The notes under the pieces were generated by a model. The model was given only the letters and a program-made list of their open reading frames with translations. It did no database searches and was not told where the DNA came from. Below, in pieces: positions 43,398-51,686 of a stretch of DNA of 64,000 nt; positions within the stretch are counted from its first letter, which is position 1; the number at the start of each line of letters is the position of its first letter. Origin of the DNA: Paenibacillus curdlanolyticus YK9 (GTDB lineage Bacteria; Bacillota; Bacilli; Paenibacillales; Paenibacillaceae). The stretch spans positions 1-64,000 of the forward strand of contig NZ_AEDD01000008.1 of assembly GCF_000179615.1 (NCBI RefSeq). Direction: 5' to 3'. The translations under genes were made by a program, and so were the position numbers.

Positions 43398-44822
43398 ATG
43401 GCAATCGGACTACAAAAGTTGTGGAAAAGAGGCAGCGCAGCGTCGATCGCTAGTCATTCAGAGGGGGCGTCAGCAGACAAACGGATGTTGGCAAGATTGT
43501 TTAATGAATCGGAAGTCATTTCTAATCAATTGCAGGCTGCTGTAGTTGAAGTAAATTCATCGATCGGGCGATTAACCTACGTGGCCGATCATTCCTCCGA
43601 GCAGGAGGCGCTGCTGCATGCTCGAAGCAGCCAGGCGGTGTCGCGTATCGAGGAGGCTTTTTCCGCGCTGCAAGAGGTTGCTTCTGCAGCCGACGAGATT
43701 AGCGCAGCTTCGTCAAGGCTGAACGTCGAGAGCAAGGATGCCAAGGACGTTGTACTTGATGTTTGCCGCTCCTTGCAGGCTACGGATCAGGTTATGAACG
43801 ATCTAACGGGGCATAATCAGTCGATGGAGTCGCATTTTAGGTCGCTGATCGACCAAATGTCCAATATTTATGAAATCAACACGTTTATCCAAGATATCGT
43901 ATCCCAAACGTCGTTGCTGGCGCTTAACGCCTCGATTGAAGCGGCGCATGCAGGAGAGTATGGCAGGGGGTTCTCTGTCGTTGCACAGGAAATCAGAAAG
44001 CTGGCAGATCAGAGCCATGCGGCAGTACGTCGTTCGACCGGCATCGTCGATCAGATTGAGCAAGGGATTCAGAATGTGGTGCAATCCGTCGAGCAAGAAC
44101 GACTGGCAGTCGAGCGCGGCGTGGCCGAGATGGCCAAAAATAAGGAAAGAATGGACATTATTTTTCAACGTATTACTGAAGTGGATCGATTGGTTGGGCA
44201 TACGGACAAGGCGAGCACGCAGCAAGCCGGGCATATGGAGGAGCTGTCCCAGATGCTGAAGGAGGTTGTTGATTCTGTGAACGAGACGCTGAGCAGTGTC
44301 GATGGCACCATTGCGATTTCGCAGCAGCAGCGCCAGCAAATTTCCAAGCTGGGACTCGTTAGTCGCAACTTGAATAAAACATCGGATGAGTTGGGACAAA
44401 CCTTGCGCCAAATCGGCTATCGTTCCGAAGCGACAACGGTCAGCGTAGATGCGACGGAGTTGCTGAGATGGCTGCAAGCGGAAGCGTCCAATCCTGAGAT
44501 TAGTGCGATGGACGAGCTCGCGCATGAACGGGTGCTCACGGCGCTTCTGCGCGGCAAAGCGGATATTGAGGCGATCTGGTCCAATCGAGCGGATGGAACA
44601 TTCGTATTCTCGTTGCCGGAGGCTGGGCTTGTGAATGCCAATGGGCGCGACTGGTGGAAGCGATCGATGGAAGGGAAGGCGTTTACGTCCGACGTTTATA
44701 TATCGGCGATTACGAAGCGGCCTTGCGCAACGATTGCTGTTCCGGTGTATGATCAAGAGGGGCAGCCGATCGGTGTCATTGGAGCTGACATCAGAGTCAA
44801 GGAACTCAACGAATCGACATAA
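43398..44822 (+). CDS. Soluble methyl-accepting chemotaxis protein with C-terminal Cache-like sensor
   Basis: 474 residues, no membrane span. The N-terminal 350 residues are coiled-coil with the conserved MCP hairpin tip ([37 protein letters not shown], about 168-205) that contacts CheA/CheW. The C-terminal 100 residues ([86 protein letters not shown]) look like a Cache/PDC sensor, normally extracytoplasmic and N-terminal. A cytosolic receptor with reversed domain order is thus predicted. GGGAGTGA before the ATG. No other chemotaxis genes are nearby. Confidence 0.87.
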   Translation: MAIGLQKLWKRGSAASIASHSEGASADKRMLARLFNESEVISNQLQAAVVEVNSSIGRLTYVADHSSEQEALLHARSSQAVSRIEEAFSALQEVASAADEISAASSRLNVESKDAKDVVLDVCRSLQATDQVMNDLTGHNQSMESHFRSLIDQMSNIYEINTFIQDIVSQTSLLALNASIEAAHAGEYGRGFSVVAQEIRKLADQSHAAVRRSTGIVDQIEQGIQNVVQSVEQERLAVERGVAEMAKNKERMDIIFQRITEVDRLVGHTDKASTQQAGHMEELSQMLKEVVDSVNETLSSVDGTIAISQQQRQQISKLGLVSRNLNKTSDELGQTLRQIGYRSEATTVSVDATELLRWLQAEASNPEISAMDELAHERVLTALLRGKADIEAIWSNRADGTFVFSLPEAGLVNANGRDWWKRSMEGKAFTSDVYISAITKRPCATIAVPVYDQEGQPIGVIGADIRVKELNEST

Positions 44823-44851
44823 AAAGTTGCGAGACGAAATGATTTTAGGGG

Positions 44852-44880
44852 TTTTCAAATCGTTTTGGTTCATGTAAAAT
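44852..44880 (+). promoter_or_regulatory. Possible promoter of the coiled-coil protein gene
   Basis: TTTTCA, 17-base spacer, TAAAAT. The GlnR/TnrA-like box lies about 16 bases past the -10. Confidence 0.4.
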
Positions 44881-44896
44881 GGTGATATTGATCAAA

Positions 44897-44913
44897 TGTA
44901 ATGTATTATTACA
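44897..44913. promoter_or_regulatory. GlnR/TnrA-like box before the coiled-coil protein gene
   Basis: TGTAA-TGTATTA-TTACA, and a perfect 7-5-7 palindrome ATGTAAT-GTATT-ATTACAT, the same architecture as the amt box (ATGTAAC-AATAC-GTTACAT). Position downstream of the putative -10 suggests repression. Confidence 0.55.
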
Positions 44914-44935
44914 TGAAAGAGTCAGGTGAATTGAC

Positions 44936-45307
44936 GTGACTGATCCCATTCCTACAATGAGCGCGTTTGGTTTGAAAGCTCCTAATAAGCCTGCGGACGT
45001 TGTCCCGTTTTTGGATGCTTACATCGCTAAGAAAGAAGCGGAGATTGCCGAGATTGAAGAGATGGTAGAACGTTATGAGAAGCGCCGATTGAAAGAAGAG
45101 CGCGCTTATCAGGCAATGTCCTCGTTTCGTCGGTTGCTGTCAGGAAGAAAGCCTGCGCATCATCTCGCTGTCGAATATATTCATTACGTAAAAAAGCCGA
45201 TGGAAAAAGCGCGCAAGCTTCGAATAGAAGCTGAACGGGCGCGCCATCTGCTGGATAGCCCGGATTCTTCGGTTGAGAAGCTGTCTGCACTGGAGACGTT
45301 GACGTAA
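44936..45307 (+). CDS. Unknown coiled-coil protein next to amt
   Basis: 123 residues, no recognised family. Residues 25-75 (FLDAYIAKKEAEIAEIEEMVERYEKRRLKEERAYQAM) are a strongly charged helix likely to form a coiled coil; a second helix runs from about 88 to 108 (KKPMEKARKLRIEAERARHL). No signal or membrane span. GTG start with AGGTGA upstream. It is convergent with amt, with which it shares a terminator, and has a GlnR/TnrA-like palindrome 22 bases before the start. A nitrogen-related role is only an inference from this position. Confidence 0.65.
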   Translation: MTDPIPTMSAFGLKAPNKPADVVPFLDAYIAKKEAEIAEIEEMVERYEKRRLKEERAYQAMSSFRRLLSGRKPAHHLAVEYIHYVKKPMEKARKLRIEAERARHLLDSPDSSVEKLSALETLT

Positions 45308-45318
45308 TGCAAATGAAA

Positions 45319-45358
45319 ACGCCCTGTATCTGATGAGAATCAGACAGGGCGTTCTTTG
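45319..45358. terminator. Terminator between the coiled-coil gene and amt
   Basis: AACGCCCTGT/ACAGGGCGTT with inner CTGAT/ATCAG, followed by CTTTG. Confidence 0.8.
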
Positions 45359-45380
45359 TTGCGATTGTGGAGCGTATAAG

Positions 45381-46682
45381 CTAATGAGGGCGCTCTTGCT
45401 TGAGTCGTTCGAGATCGAGGAAGTCATGCTCTTGGCTGTAAGCTGGAACGCCGTGGATGCCGACGTCGAGACCGACGAGTTCCTCGTCCTGGCTCACGCG
45501 TACGCGTACAAATTTATTAATGATTTTGAGCGAGATCCATGTGAGCGAGAATCCCCACACGCATACGACGACAAGGCCGAGCGTCTGGATGCCGAGCAAT
45601 TGCCAGCCGCCGCCATAGAAGAGGCCGTAGTAGCCTTGTCCGACTTGGGAAGTCAGCTCCTCCTTAGCGAACAGGCCGAGGGCGATCGTGCCGATGCTTC
45701 CGCTTATGCCGTGGACGGCGAATGCGCCGACAGGATCGTCAATCTGGCGCGACTCCAGCCATTCCGTGGCAAGCAGCATGGCAATGCCGCAGATAATGCC
45801 GATCAGGATGGCGACATCGTCAGATACATATGCGCAGCCTGCGGTTATGCCGACAAGCCCTGCGAGCGAGCCGTTGATGACCATGGGCGGATCGGCTTTT
45901 TTGTAACGGAACATTGTAAATAGGATACAAGCTGCGCCCCCTGCGGCAGCGGACAGCATGGTTGTAACTGCGATATGGCCGATTGAACCGTTCGTGGCGC
46001 TCATCGTACTACCGGAATTAAAGCCGAACCAGCCGAACCATAGAATGAACGCTCCGACAGAAGCGAGTGGCAGGTTGGAGGGCGGGACGATGTTGGCTTG
46101 TCCATCTGCTGAAAACTTGCCGATGCGCGGTCCGATGAAGATGGCTGCGGCCAAGGCTGCGAAGCCGCCCAAGCCATGAATGACGGCGGAGCCGGCGAAA
46201 TCGAGCATGCCAAGCTTTCCTAACCAGCCGCCAACTGCCCAGATCCAGTGGCCGGCGATCGGATAGATAAGTCCAGTCATAGCAATCGTAAACAAAATAT
46301 AAGCACGGAAGTTGATGCGTTCAGCTACTGCGCCTGATACGATAGAAATGACCGCGATTACGAATGCGCTTTGGAATAACCAATAGGTATCGAGTGAAAC
46401 GTTAAGCTTGATGTGGGACAGATCGCCGTTCATGAAAAATCCAGATAGACCGACGAAGCCTCCGGCATCTTTGCCGTGCATGAGTGCGAATCCGAAAGCG
46501 AAATAAATGAGAGCTCCGAAGGTAATATCGACAAATACTTTCATAATAATGCTGACGGCATTTTTTTGGCGGACGAACCCGGCCTCCAGCAATGCGAAGC
46601 CGCCTTCCATCAACAAAATCATTGCAGCGGTGAGTACAATCCAAATCGTATCAAGGCCTTGCGATAAGGTTAACAAATCCAT
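45381..46682 (-). CDS. amt: Ammonium transporter
   Basis: 433 residues with 11 spans, Amt/Rh family; forms trimers that conduct ammonium. Family segments: MEGGFALLEAGFVRQKNAVSIIMK, AGSAVIHGLGGFAAL (with the pore His), FGWFGFNSGS and the second pore His in AFAVHGISGSIGTIALGLFA. The C-terminal tail (DEELVGLDVGIHG) is the regulatory part that contacts PII/GlnK proteins. No glnK gene is adjacent. GGAGTGAG precedes the ATG. A promoter with a GlnR/TnrA box at about -52 indicates activation under nitrogen limitation. Confidence 0.95.
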   Translation of the reverse strand: MDLLTLSQGLDTIWIVLTAAMILLMEGGFALLEAGFVRQKNAVSIIMKVFVDITFGALIYFAFGFALMHGKDAGGFVGLSGFFMNGDLSHIKLNVSLDTYWLFQSAFVIAVISIVSGAVAERINFRAYILFTIAMTGLIYPIAGHWIWAVGGWLGKLGMLDFAGSAVIHGLGGFAALAAAIFIGPRIGKFSADGQANIVPPSNLPLASVGAFILWFGWFGFNSGSTMSATNGSIGHIAVTTMLSAAAGGAACILFTMFRYKKADPPMVINGSLAGLVGITAGCAYVSDDVAILIGIICGIAMLLATEWLESRQIDDPVGAFAVHGISGSIGTIALGLFAKEELTSQVGQGYYGLFYGGGWQLLGIQTLGLVVVCVWGFSLTWISLKIINKFVRVRVSQDEELVGLDVGIHGVPAYSQEHDFLDLERLKQERPH

Positions 46683-46748
46683 ATGCGGCTCACTCCTATT
46701 TGATCAAGCTACACGTCAGGTTTTATACAAAATATGAAGCCGAAATTT

Positions 46749-46778
46749 ATTATAAGTTTACGAAGTTAACTATGTCAA
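46749..46778 (-). promoter_or_regulatory. Promoter of amt
   Basis: On the minus strand TTGACA (46778-46773), 18-base spacer, TATAAT (46754-46749). Confidence 0.8.
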
Positions 46779-46785
46779 CACGATA

Positions 46786-46802
46786 TGTAACAATACGTTA
46801 CA
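46786..46802. promoter_or_regulatory. GlnR/TnrA box of amt
   Basis: TGTAA-CAATACG-TTACA, a perfect TGTNA-N7-TNACA site and palindrome. Its centre is about 52 bases before the expected start of the amt transcript, the position from which TnrA activates in B. subtilis. Confidence 0.85.
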
Positions 46803-46873
46803 TAAATTAATGAATTCTGTTAAATCGTGAAGGCTCGGTCTCAAGACGGATACGGGGTTCAACCACGCGACGG

Positions 46874-46902
46874 TTAACGAAACGTAAACCTTTCGTTATA
46901 AT
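46874..46902 (+). promoter_or_regulatory. Promoter of liaFSR
   Basis: TTAACG at 46874-46879, 17-base spacer, TATAAT at 46897-46902. No clear LiaR operator was identified. Confidence 0.6.
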
Positions 46903-46939
46903 CAATCGTAACAACGGCATATTTAGGAGCTGAACGAGA

Positions 46940-48034
46940 ATGAATGGACGACAATACGCAAGTCGTTTCCTGTGGGGATTGTTTATCGTCGCGTTAGGAA
47001 GCGGCTTTCTACTTAAGCAGTTCGGCATTATCGACTTCGACATTGGAGAAATTGCCTCCACATTTTGGCCTGTCGTCTTAATGTTTGCCGGATTGAACGG
47101 ATTATTATTCGCGAGCAGCGTTGGATCGGCCATTTGGAGCGGAGGGGTCATGTTCTCGATCGGCTTCATCTTCCTTGGCCGCAATCTGGATTGGTTCGAA
47201 TGGTCAGTGGGCGATCTGATGAGATTTGTAGGCCCTGTGATCCTTATCATGTTCGGCCTCAATATGATTTTCAAACCGAAGCATTACGGCAAGCGCGAAT
47301 ATGACAAGAGGGACGATTGGCAATCCTTCAAGCCGACTGGTTATGTGCCGCCCGCGCCGCCGCTGCATCCAGATCCGACCGCATACCCAGGCACGCCTGA
47401 TGCGATAGGGCAGGAGGAGCCAGCGCCTCCGTCGCCTCCCAATCCGCCAACAGGTCCAAACTTGAGCAAGGAGCCGAATCATAAGTATGAGAGCCGACAT
47501 GCTCAGCATCTCGCGGATCGTCTGAACCGGCATCAGCAGAAAATCGAGCGAAAAATGGAACGCATTCATCAGAAAATCGAGCGCCATGCAGGGGGCTCCT
47601 ACCGGAAGCATCGCAATCCATGGGAGCGAGTGGAATGGTGGGATAATGATCCGAATACGCAGACTCGTTCCGGATTTATTGGGGATATTCATATCGGCAA
47701 CGACCACTGGGAGCTGAAGCCTCTGAACATTTCCCATTTTGTAGGGGACACTGTGCTTGATTTGACGAAAGCTCAAATTCCGGCAGGCGAGACGAAGATC
47801 ACGATTTCATCCTTTATTGGGGATGTCAAAATCTACTTGCCTAACGATTACGAGATTGGCATTCACGTCGTATCAAGCGCTTTTATCGGCGATGCGCGGG
47901 TGCTTGACATGCGGGATTCGAGACTGTTCCGCAGCATGGATGTTGAAAGTCCCTATTATAAGGAAACGGAAAAACGGATTAAACTGGTGTGCAGCACATT
48001 TATTGGTGATGTACGGGTGACGAAGGTAGGGTGA
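46940..48034 (+). CDS. liaF: LiaF-like cell-wall stress regulator
   Basis: 364-residue membrane protein. Four N-terminal spans (about 8-115), a Pro-rich acidic linker and a charged coiled-coil stretch (KSEHRH-type HQQKIERKMERIHQKIERHAGG), and a C-terminal beta-rich LiaF domain (SGFIGDIHIGNDHWELKPLNISHFVGDTVLDLTKAQIPAGETKITISSFIGDVKIYLP ... SAFIGDARV). In Bacilli LiaF holds the LiaS kinase inactive until envelope stress such as bacitracin or daptomycin. It is longer than B. subtilis LiaF (241) because of the linker. GAGCTGAACGAG before the ATG is only moderate. Operon with liaS and liaR. Confidence 0.87.
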   Translation: MNGRQYASRFLWGLFIVALGSGFLLKQFGIIDFDIGEIASTFWPVVLMFAGLNGLLFASSVGSAIWSGGVMFSIGFIFLGRNLDWFEWSVGDLMRFVGPVILIMFGLNMIFKPKHYGKREYDKRDDWQSFKPTGYVPPAPPLHPDPTAYPGTPDAIGQEEPAPPSPPNPPTGPNLSKEPNHKYESRHAQHLADRLNRHQQKIERKMERIHQKIERHAGGSYRKHRNPWERVEWWDNDPNTQTRSGFIGDIHIGNDHWELKPLNISHFVGDTVLDLTKAQIPAGETKITISSFIGDVKIYLPNDYEIGIHVVSSAFIGDARVLDMRDSRLFRSMDVESPYYKETEKRIKLVCSTFIGDVRVTKVG

Positions 48035-48041
48035 ATGCGGC

Positions 48042-49103
48042 ATGATGGTTCGGTTGTTTCGCAGCGGTAAGCTAGAAATCATTGCACTGTTCGCCGTGTC
48101 CGCCCTGCTGTCGGCAGGAAGCATGTACGCGCTTCGCGGATGGTTCTCGGATGTTAGCGGCATAAAGGGGTTTGAATTCGGCCTCAGTGTGATTGGGGTC
48201 ATTCTGCTCGTAAGTTCGGGATTTGGTTATTGGACGGCGCAGACGATTCAGAGGCGTGTTGACGCTCTGCATCTGGCAATCAAACAAGCAAATAACGGGA
48301 ATTGGGCTGTGCGGCTGCCCGCTAGCGGTGCACGATCCTTCGAGGCGGTTAATACGGAGTTTAATGAAATGGCTGCCATGGTGGAGGAGCGTTTGCAGTT
48401 GGTTCAAATCGCCGGAGAAGAGCAGGTTATGCGGGAGATGGCGTCTAATGAGGCTGCCGTGCATGAAGAACGCAAGCGTCTCGCGAGAGATCTGCATGAT
48501 ACGGTCAGCCAACAGTTGTTCGCCATTCATATGTCCGCTTCGTCCTTGCCCAAGTTGTTAGAGCTCAGGGCGGACCATGCGGCTGAAGTAATGAAACAGT
48601 TGATTGCTATGTCGACGACCGCTCAGAAGCAAATGCGAGGTTTTATTGCCCAACTGCGGCCAATGGAGCTGGAGGGGCGGTCGCTGCAGCAGGCGTTGGA
48701 CAAGTGGTTTCCGGATTATTGCCGCCAGAATCAGCTGCAAGGCGAGATGGACTGGCGAGTCATCGATCCGTTGTCGGAAGCGAAGGAGCATCAGCTCTTC
48801 CTAATTATACAAGAAGCGATGGCTAACATCGTGAAGCATGCCCGGGCGCATCGGGCCGTACTGACGCTTTCGGAGACCGACCATCAAATCATCATGACAT
48901 TGCAGGATGACGGGGTAGGGTTTAGGCCGGAAAATGTGCGCGAAGGCTCTTACGGACTATCGACTATGCGCGAGCGCGCACAGAAGCTTGGCGGAGATGC
49001 GATTCTCTGGAGTAAGCCTGGCGGCGGAACGCGCATTCGGGTCACGATACCGAAATATACGGATAAGCGAGGTTTGATGGATGACGGTGACGGGGAAAAG
49101 TAG
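48042..49103 (+). CDS. liaS: LiaS-like sensor histidine kinase
   Basis: 353 residues. Two spans close together (about 12-32 and 46-66) with almost no outside loop, a HAMP domain, then a HisKA_3 dimerisation domain with the phosphorylated His152 in ERKRLARDLHDTVSQQL, and a short HATPase_c (EAMANIVKHARAH, DDGVGFRP, GLSTMRERAQKLGG). This intramembrane-sensing NarL-type kinase layout fits LiaS. It starts 7 bases after liaF and overlaps liaR by 23 bases, so all three are translationally coupled. Confidence 0.9.
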   Translation: MMVRLFRSGKLEIIALFAVSALLSAGSMYALRGWFSDVSGIKGFEFGLSVIGVILLVSSGFGYWTAQTIQRRVDALHLAIKQANNGNWAVRLPASGARSFEAVNTEFNEMAAMVEERLQLVQIAGEEQVMREMASNEAAVHEERKRLARDLHDTVSQQLFAIHMSASSLPKLLELRADHAAEVMKQLIAMSTTAQKQMRGFIAQLRPMELEGRSLQQALDKWFPDYCRQNQLQGEMDWRVIDPLSEAKEHQLFLIIQEAMANIVKHARAHRAVLTLSETDHQIIMTLQDDGVGFRPENVREGSYGLSTMRERAQKLGGDAILWSKPGGGTRIRVTIPKYTDKRGLMDDGDGEK

Positions 49104-49749
49104 CTATACGGTAATGATCGTAGATGATCATGATATGGTTCGAGCCGGCTTGAAAACCTACCTGATGCTAGAGCCAAAGTTTGAGGTCATTGCGGAAGCG
49201 GGCAACGGGGAAGAAGCGCTCCGCGTGCTGAATGAAATCGAAACGCTGCCGGATCTCATTCTAATGGATTTAATGATGCCCATCATGGACGGCGTGCAAG
49301 CGACAGCAGCGATTATGGAACGGTTTCCTGATTTGAAAATCGTCATGCTGACTAGTTTCCTGGAGGATGATAAAGTGTTGGCCGCGGTAGAGGCGGGAGC
49401 GGTGAGCTACGTCTTGAAGACGGTTTCGGCCGAGGAGCTTATCTATGCGTTGACTGGCGCGGTCAAAGGAATGCCAGTCATGACATCAGACGTCTCTCAA
49501 GCGCTGACGCGCGGGCTTCGGCAGCGTTCTGCACAAGGGGCTGACGAGGGGCTGACCGAGCGTGAGAAGGAAGTGCTGCTGCTGATCGCGGACGGAATGG
49601 CGAACAAGGAAATTGCAGAAGAGCTGCACATTAGCATCAAGACGGTTAAAACGCATGTCAGCAACTTACTAATGAAATGCGAGCTGGAAGACCGGACGCA
49701 GTTGGCTGTTTATGCGCATCGCAAGGGCTGGGCGAAACCGCAGGTTTAA
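49081..49749 (+). CDS. liaR: LiaR-like response regulator
   Basis: 222 residues, NarL/FixJ type. Receiver domain (about 9-128) with DDHD acidic pocket, phosphorylated Asp63 in LILMDLMMPIMDG and the Lys of VLKTVSAE; C-terminal LuxR-type helix-turn-helix (TEREKEVLLLIADGMANKEIAEELHISIKTVKTHVSNLLMKCELEDRTQLAVYAHRKGW). Expected to activate envelope-stress genes when phosphorylated by LiaS. The start lies inside the liaS coding region. A double terminator follows. Confidence 0.9.
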   Translation: MTVTGKSSYTVMIVDDHDMVRAGLKTYLMLEPKFEVIAEAGNGEEALRVLNEIETLPDLILMDLMMPIMDGVQATAAIMERFPDLKIVMLTSFLEDDKVLAAVEAGAVSYVLKTVSAEELIYALTGAVKGMPVMTSDVSQALTRGLRQRSAQGADEGLTEREKEVLLLIADGMANKEIAEELHISIKTVKTHVSNLLMKCELEDRTQLAVYAHRKGWAKPQV

Positions 49750-49761
49750 ATGAAAATAAAA

Positions 49762-49826
49762 GTGCCGAGAAGTCCGTTGGACTTTCTCGACACTCTTGAG
49801 ACAGCTCTAATGGAGCTGTCTTTTTT
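49762..49826 (+). terminator. Double terminator of liaFSR
   Basis: GTGCCGAGAAGTCC/GGACTTTCTCGACAC (49762-49793), then AGACAGCTC/GAGCTGTCT with TTTTTT (49799-49826). Confidence 0.88.
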
Positions 49827-49997
49827 CTTGAATTAATTTCGACGCGCCTAGGGGATGCTAACTAAATGAATGTATTTGTTATTTTATATTTCAATTTTTA
49901 TGATAATTAAATGATTTTTTTGTTTGTTCAGTGTGGTATTCTTATTTTGCGAAAGCTCTTCAAGATTGAATATAATATGCGATGCAGGAGGTCATAC

Positions 49998-50954
49998 GTG
50001 GCTAACGATAAAGTGGAAGATTTATTGAAGTATATGGGGAGCAGCCCTAGACCGGATAATTTCGATACTTATTGGATCAGAGCATTGAAGGAGTTAGACA
50101 GTCAGTCACTTGAATATGAGTTGGTGCCAGCAAAGTTCCAAACCTCGGTTGCGGAATGCTACCACCTCTACTTTACAGGCGTCGGCGGAGCACGCATACA
50201 TGCGAAATACGTGAAGCCTATTCAGTCGACCGGTAAGGGGCCAGGCGTTGCCCTGTTTCACGGTTATCACTCTAACAGTGGGGATTGGTTCGATAAAGTT
50301 GCTTTTGCGTCTCACGGGATTACGGTGCTGGCAATGGACTGCCGCGGTCAAAGCGGGCTTTCCGAAGATAATCTGTGTGTAAGGGGAACAACCTTGAAGG
50401 GGCATATCATACGGGGGATCGATGAGGAAGATCCGGACAGGCTGTATTATCGCAATGTATTCCTTGATCTGGTTCAAACGGTTCGAATCCTGCAATCATT
50501 GGAACAAGTGGATCCAAGCCGTATTGGGGTACATGGCTGCTCCCAAGGCGGCGCGTTGACCTTAGCTTGCGCTGCACTTGAGCCGACGGTAAAACTGGCG
50601 ATTTCGGTATATCCGTTTCTTTCGGATTATAAGAAGGCCTGGGAGATGGAGGCTGTTTCTTCAGCCTATGAAGAGATAGCATACTACTTCCGTTTTATGG
50701 ACCCTGTTCATTCTCGCCAGGATGACGTATTTGATAAGCTTGGTTATATTGATATCCAAAATCTAGCGGACCGTATACAAGCTAAGGTTATTTTTGTCAC
50801 CGCTTTGGCAGACTCCATTTGTCCGCCTTATACGCAATTCGCTGCTTATAACAAGATTCAGTCGGAGAAGGAGCTGGTCGTGTACCATGAGTACGGCCAT
50901 GAATATTTGCCTGATTTGAGTGATCGGGTACTCCAAGCGTTTTTGAAGCTATAA
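49998..50954 (+). CDS. CE7 acetyl esterase (acetylxylan esterase / cephalosporin C deacetylase)
   Basis: 318 residues, identical in length to B. subtilis Cah. The CE7 motifs are present: RGQ in MDCRGQSGLSE, the nucleophile Ser in HGCSQGGAL (GxSQG), and HE in VVYHEYGHEYLPD with the catalytic His; the Asp is in VTALADSICPP. It removes acetyl groups from xylo-oligosaccharides and related compounds, in the cytoplasm (no signal peptide). GTG start with GGAGGT 7 bases upstream. The gene and the AT-rich 150 bases before it are richer in A/T than the neighbours. No xylanase genes are nearby. Confidence 0.87.
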   Translation: MANDKVEDLLKYMGSSPRPDNFDTYWIRALKELDSQSLEYELVPAKFQTSVAECYHLYFTGVGGARIHAKYVKPIQSTGKGPGVALFHGYHSNSGDWFDKVAFASHGITVLAMDCRGQSGLSEDNLCVRGTTLKGHIIRGIDEEDPDRLYYRNVFLDLVQTVRILQSLEQVDPSRIGVHGCSQGGALTLACAALEPTVKLAISVYPFLSDYKKAWEMEAVSSAYEEIAYYFRFMDPVHSRQDDVFDKLGYIDIQNLADRIQAKVIFVTALADSICPPYTQFAAYNKIQSEKELVVYHEYGHEYLPDLSDRVLQAFLKL

Positions 50955-51086
50955 AATTTGGATCTCTGTCAAGAAGCCCTTTGTTTTTGTCGGTTGGCAT
51001 AAAGCGGAAGCAAGCAGGACAACCTACGGCTATATAGGATGTTACCATCTCGCGGTGCGACGAGCCGCGCAGTTCGAAAGGGGTTT

Positions 51087-51509
51087 ATGCTAGTGATACC
51101 GCTGGAGTCCGACATTCAATCGAGAGAATATGCATTTGTGGAAGCTAAAGAACGGCTGGAGCAGCAGGATTTCACGCTCGGAGGCAATTGGGATTATGAG
51201 AAAGGATCATTTGACCGCTCCCTTGATGAAGCGAATAAAGTATGGCTTCGGCTGCCGTTTGAGGTGTTGTCCGGCGCGATCGATAATCTGGATTCGGATA
51301 ATGATGCGACGATCAGGCTCGGTACGCCTTACGTGCTCAAGCATGTATACAATGAAGGCAACGATGAGGAAGCGTCGGTTCGCATTGCCGGCAGCTTGAT
51401 CGACCAGTTCCAATCGCCCGTTGATCCGGATGCGAAGATCGAGGCGAAATGGATCGATAAAGCGAAGCAAGTATTGTCTGGCGCAGAACAAGGATTGCTG
51501 CTGCATTAG
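51087..51509 (+). CDS. YugN-like family protein
   Basis: 140 residues, matching the YugN-like family (MLVIPLESDIQSREYAFVEAKERLEQQDFTLGGNWDYEKGSFDRSLDEANKVWLRLPFEVLSG and RLGTPYVLKHVYNEGNDEEA). Function unknown; widespread in Bacilli. ATG 51087 has GAAAGGGG upstream; the reading frame continues 16 codons further up without a site. Terminator follows. Confidence 0.85.
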   Translation: MLVIPLESDIQSREYAFVEAKERLEQQDFTLGGNWDYEKGSFDRSLDEANKVWLRLPFEVLSGAIDNLDSDNDATIRLGTPYVLKHVYNEGNDEEASVRIAGSLIDQFQSPVDPDAKIEAKWIDKAKQVLSGAEQGLLLH

Positions 51510-51532
51510 TTCTGCATTTCTCATATATCTAG

Positions 51533-51582
51533 CAGCCTCTTGGTGCGCGTTCTTTTTGAACGAGCTGAAGAGGCTGTTTTTT
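51533..51582 (+). terminator. Terminator after the yugN-like gene
   Basis: CAGCCTCTT/AAGAGGCTG with a 26-base loop and six T. Confidence 0.78.
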
Positions 51583-51686
51583 ATAGGCTTTCATCATCCT
51601 TTTAATTCTTTTTAAGTTTGTTTTAAGGTAGAATGTGCATGATAGAACTATAGAAACGGCAATCATTTGTTTGGAGGGATTTCAAA

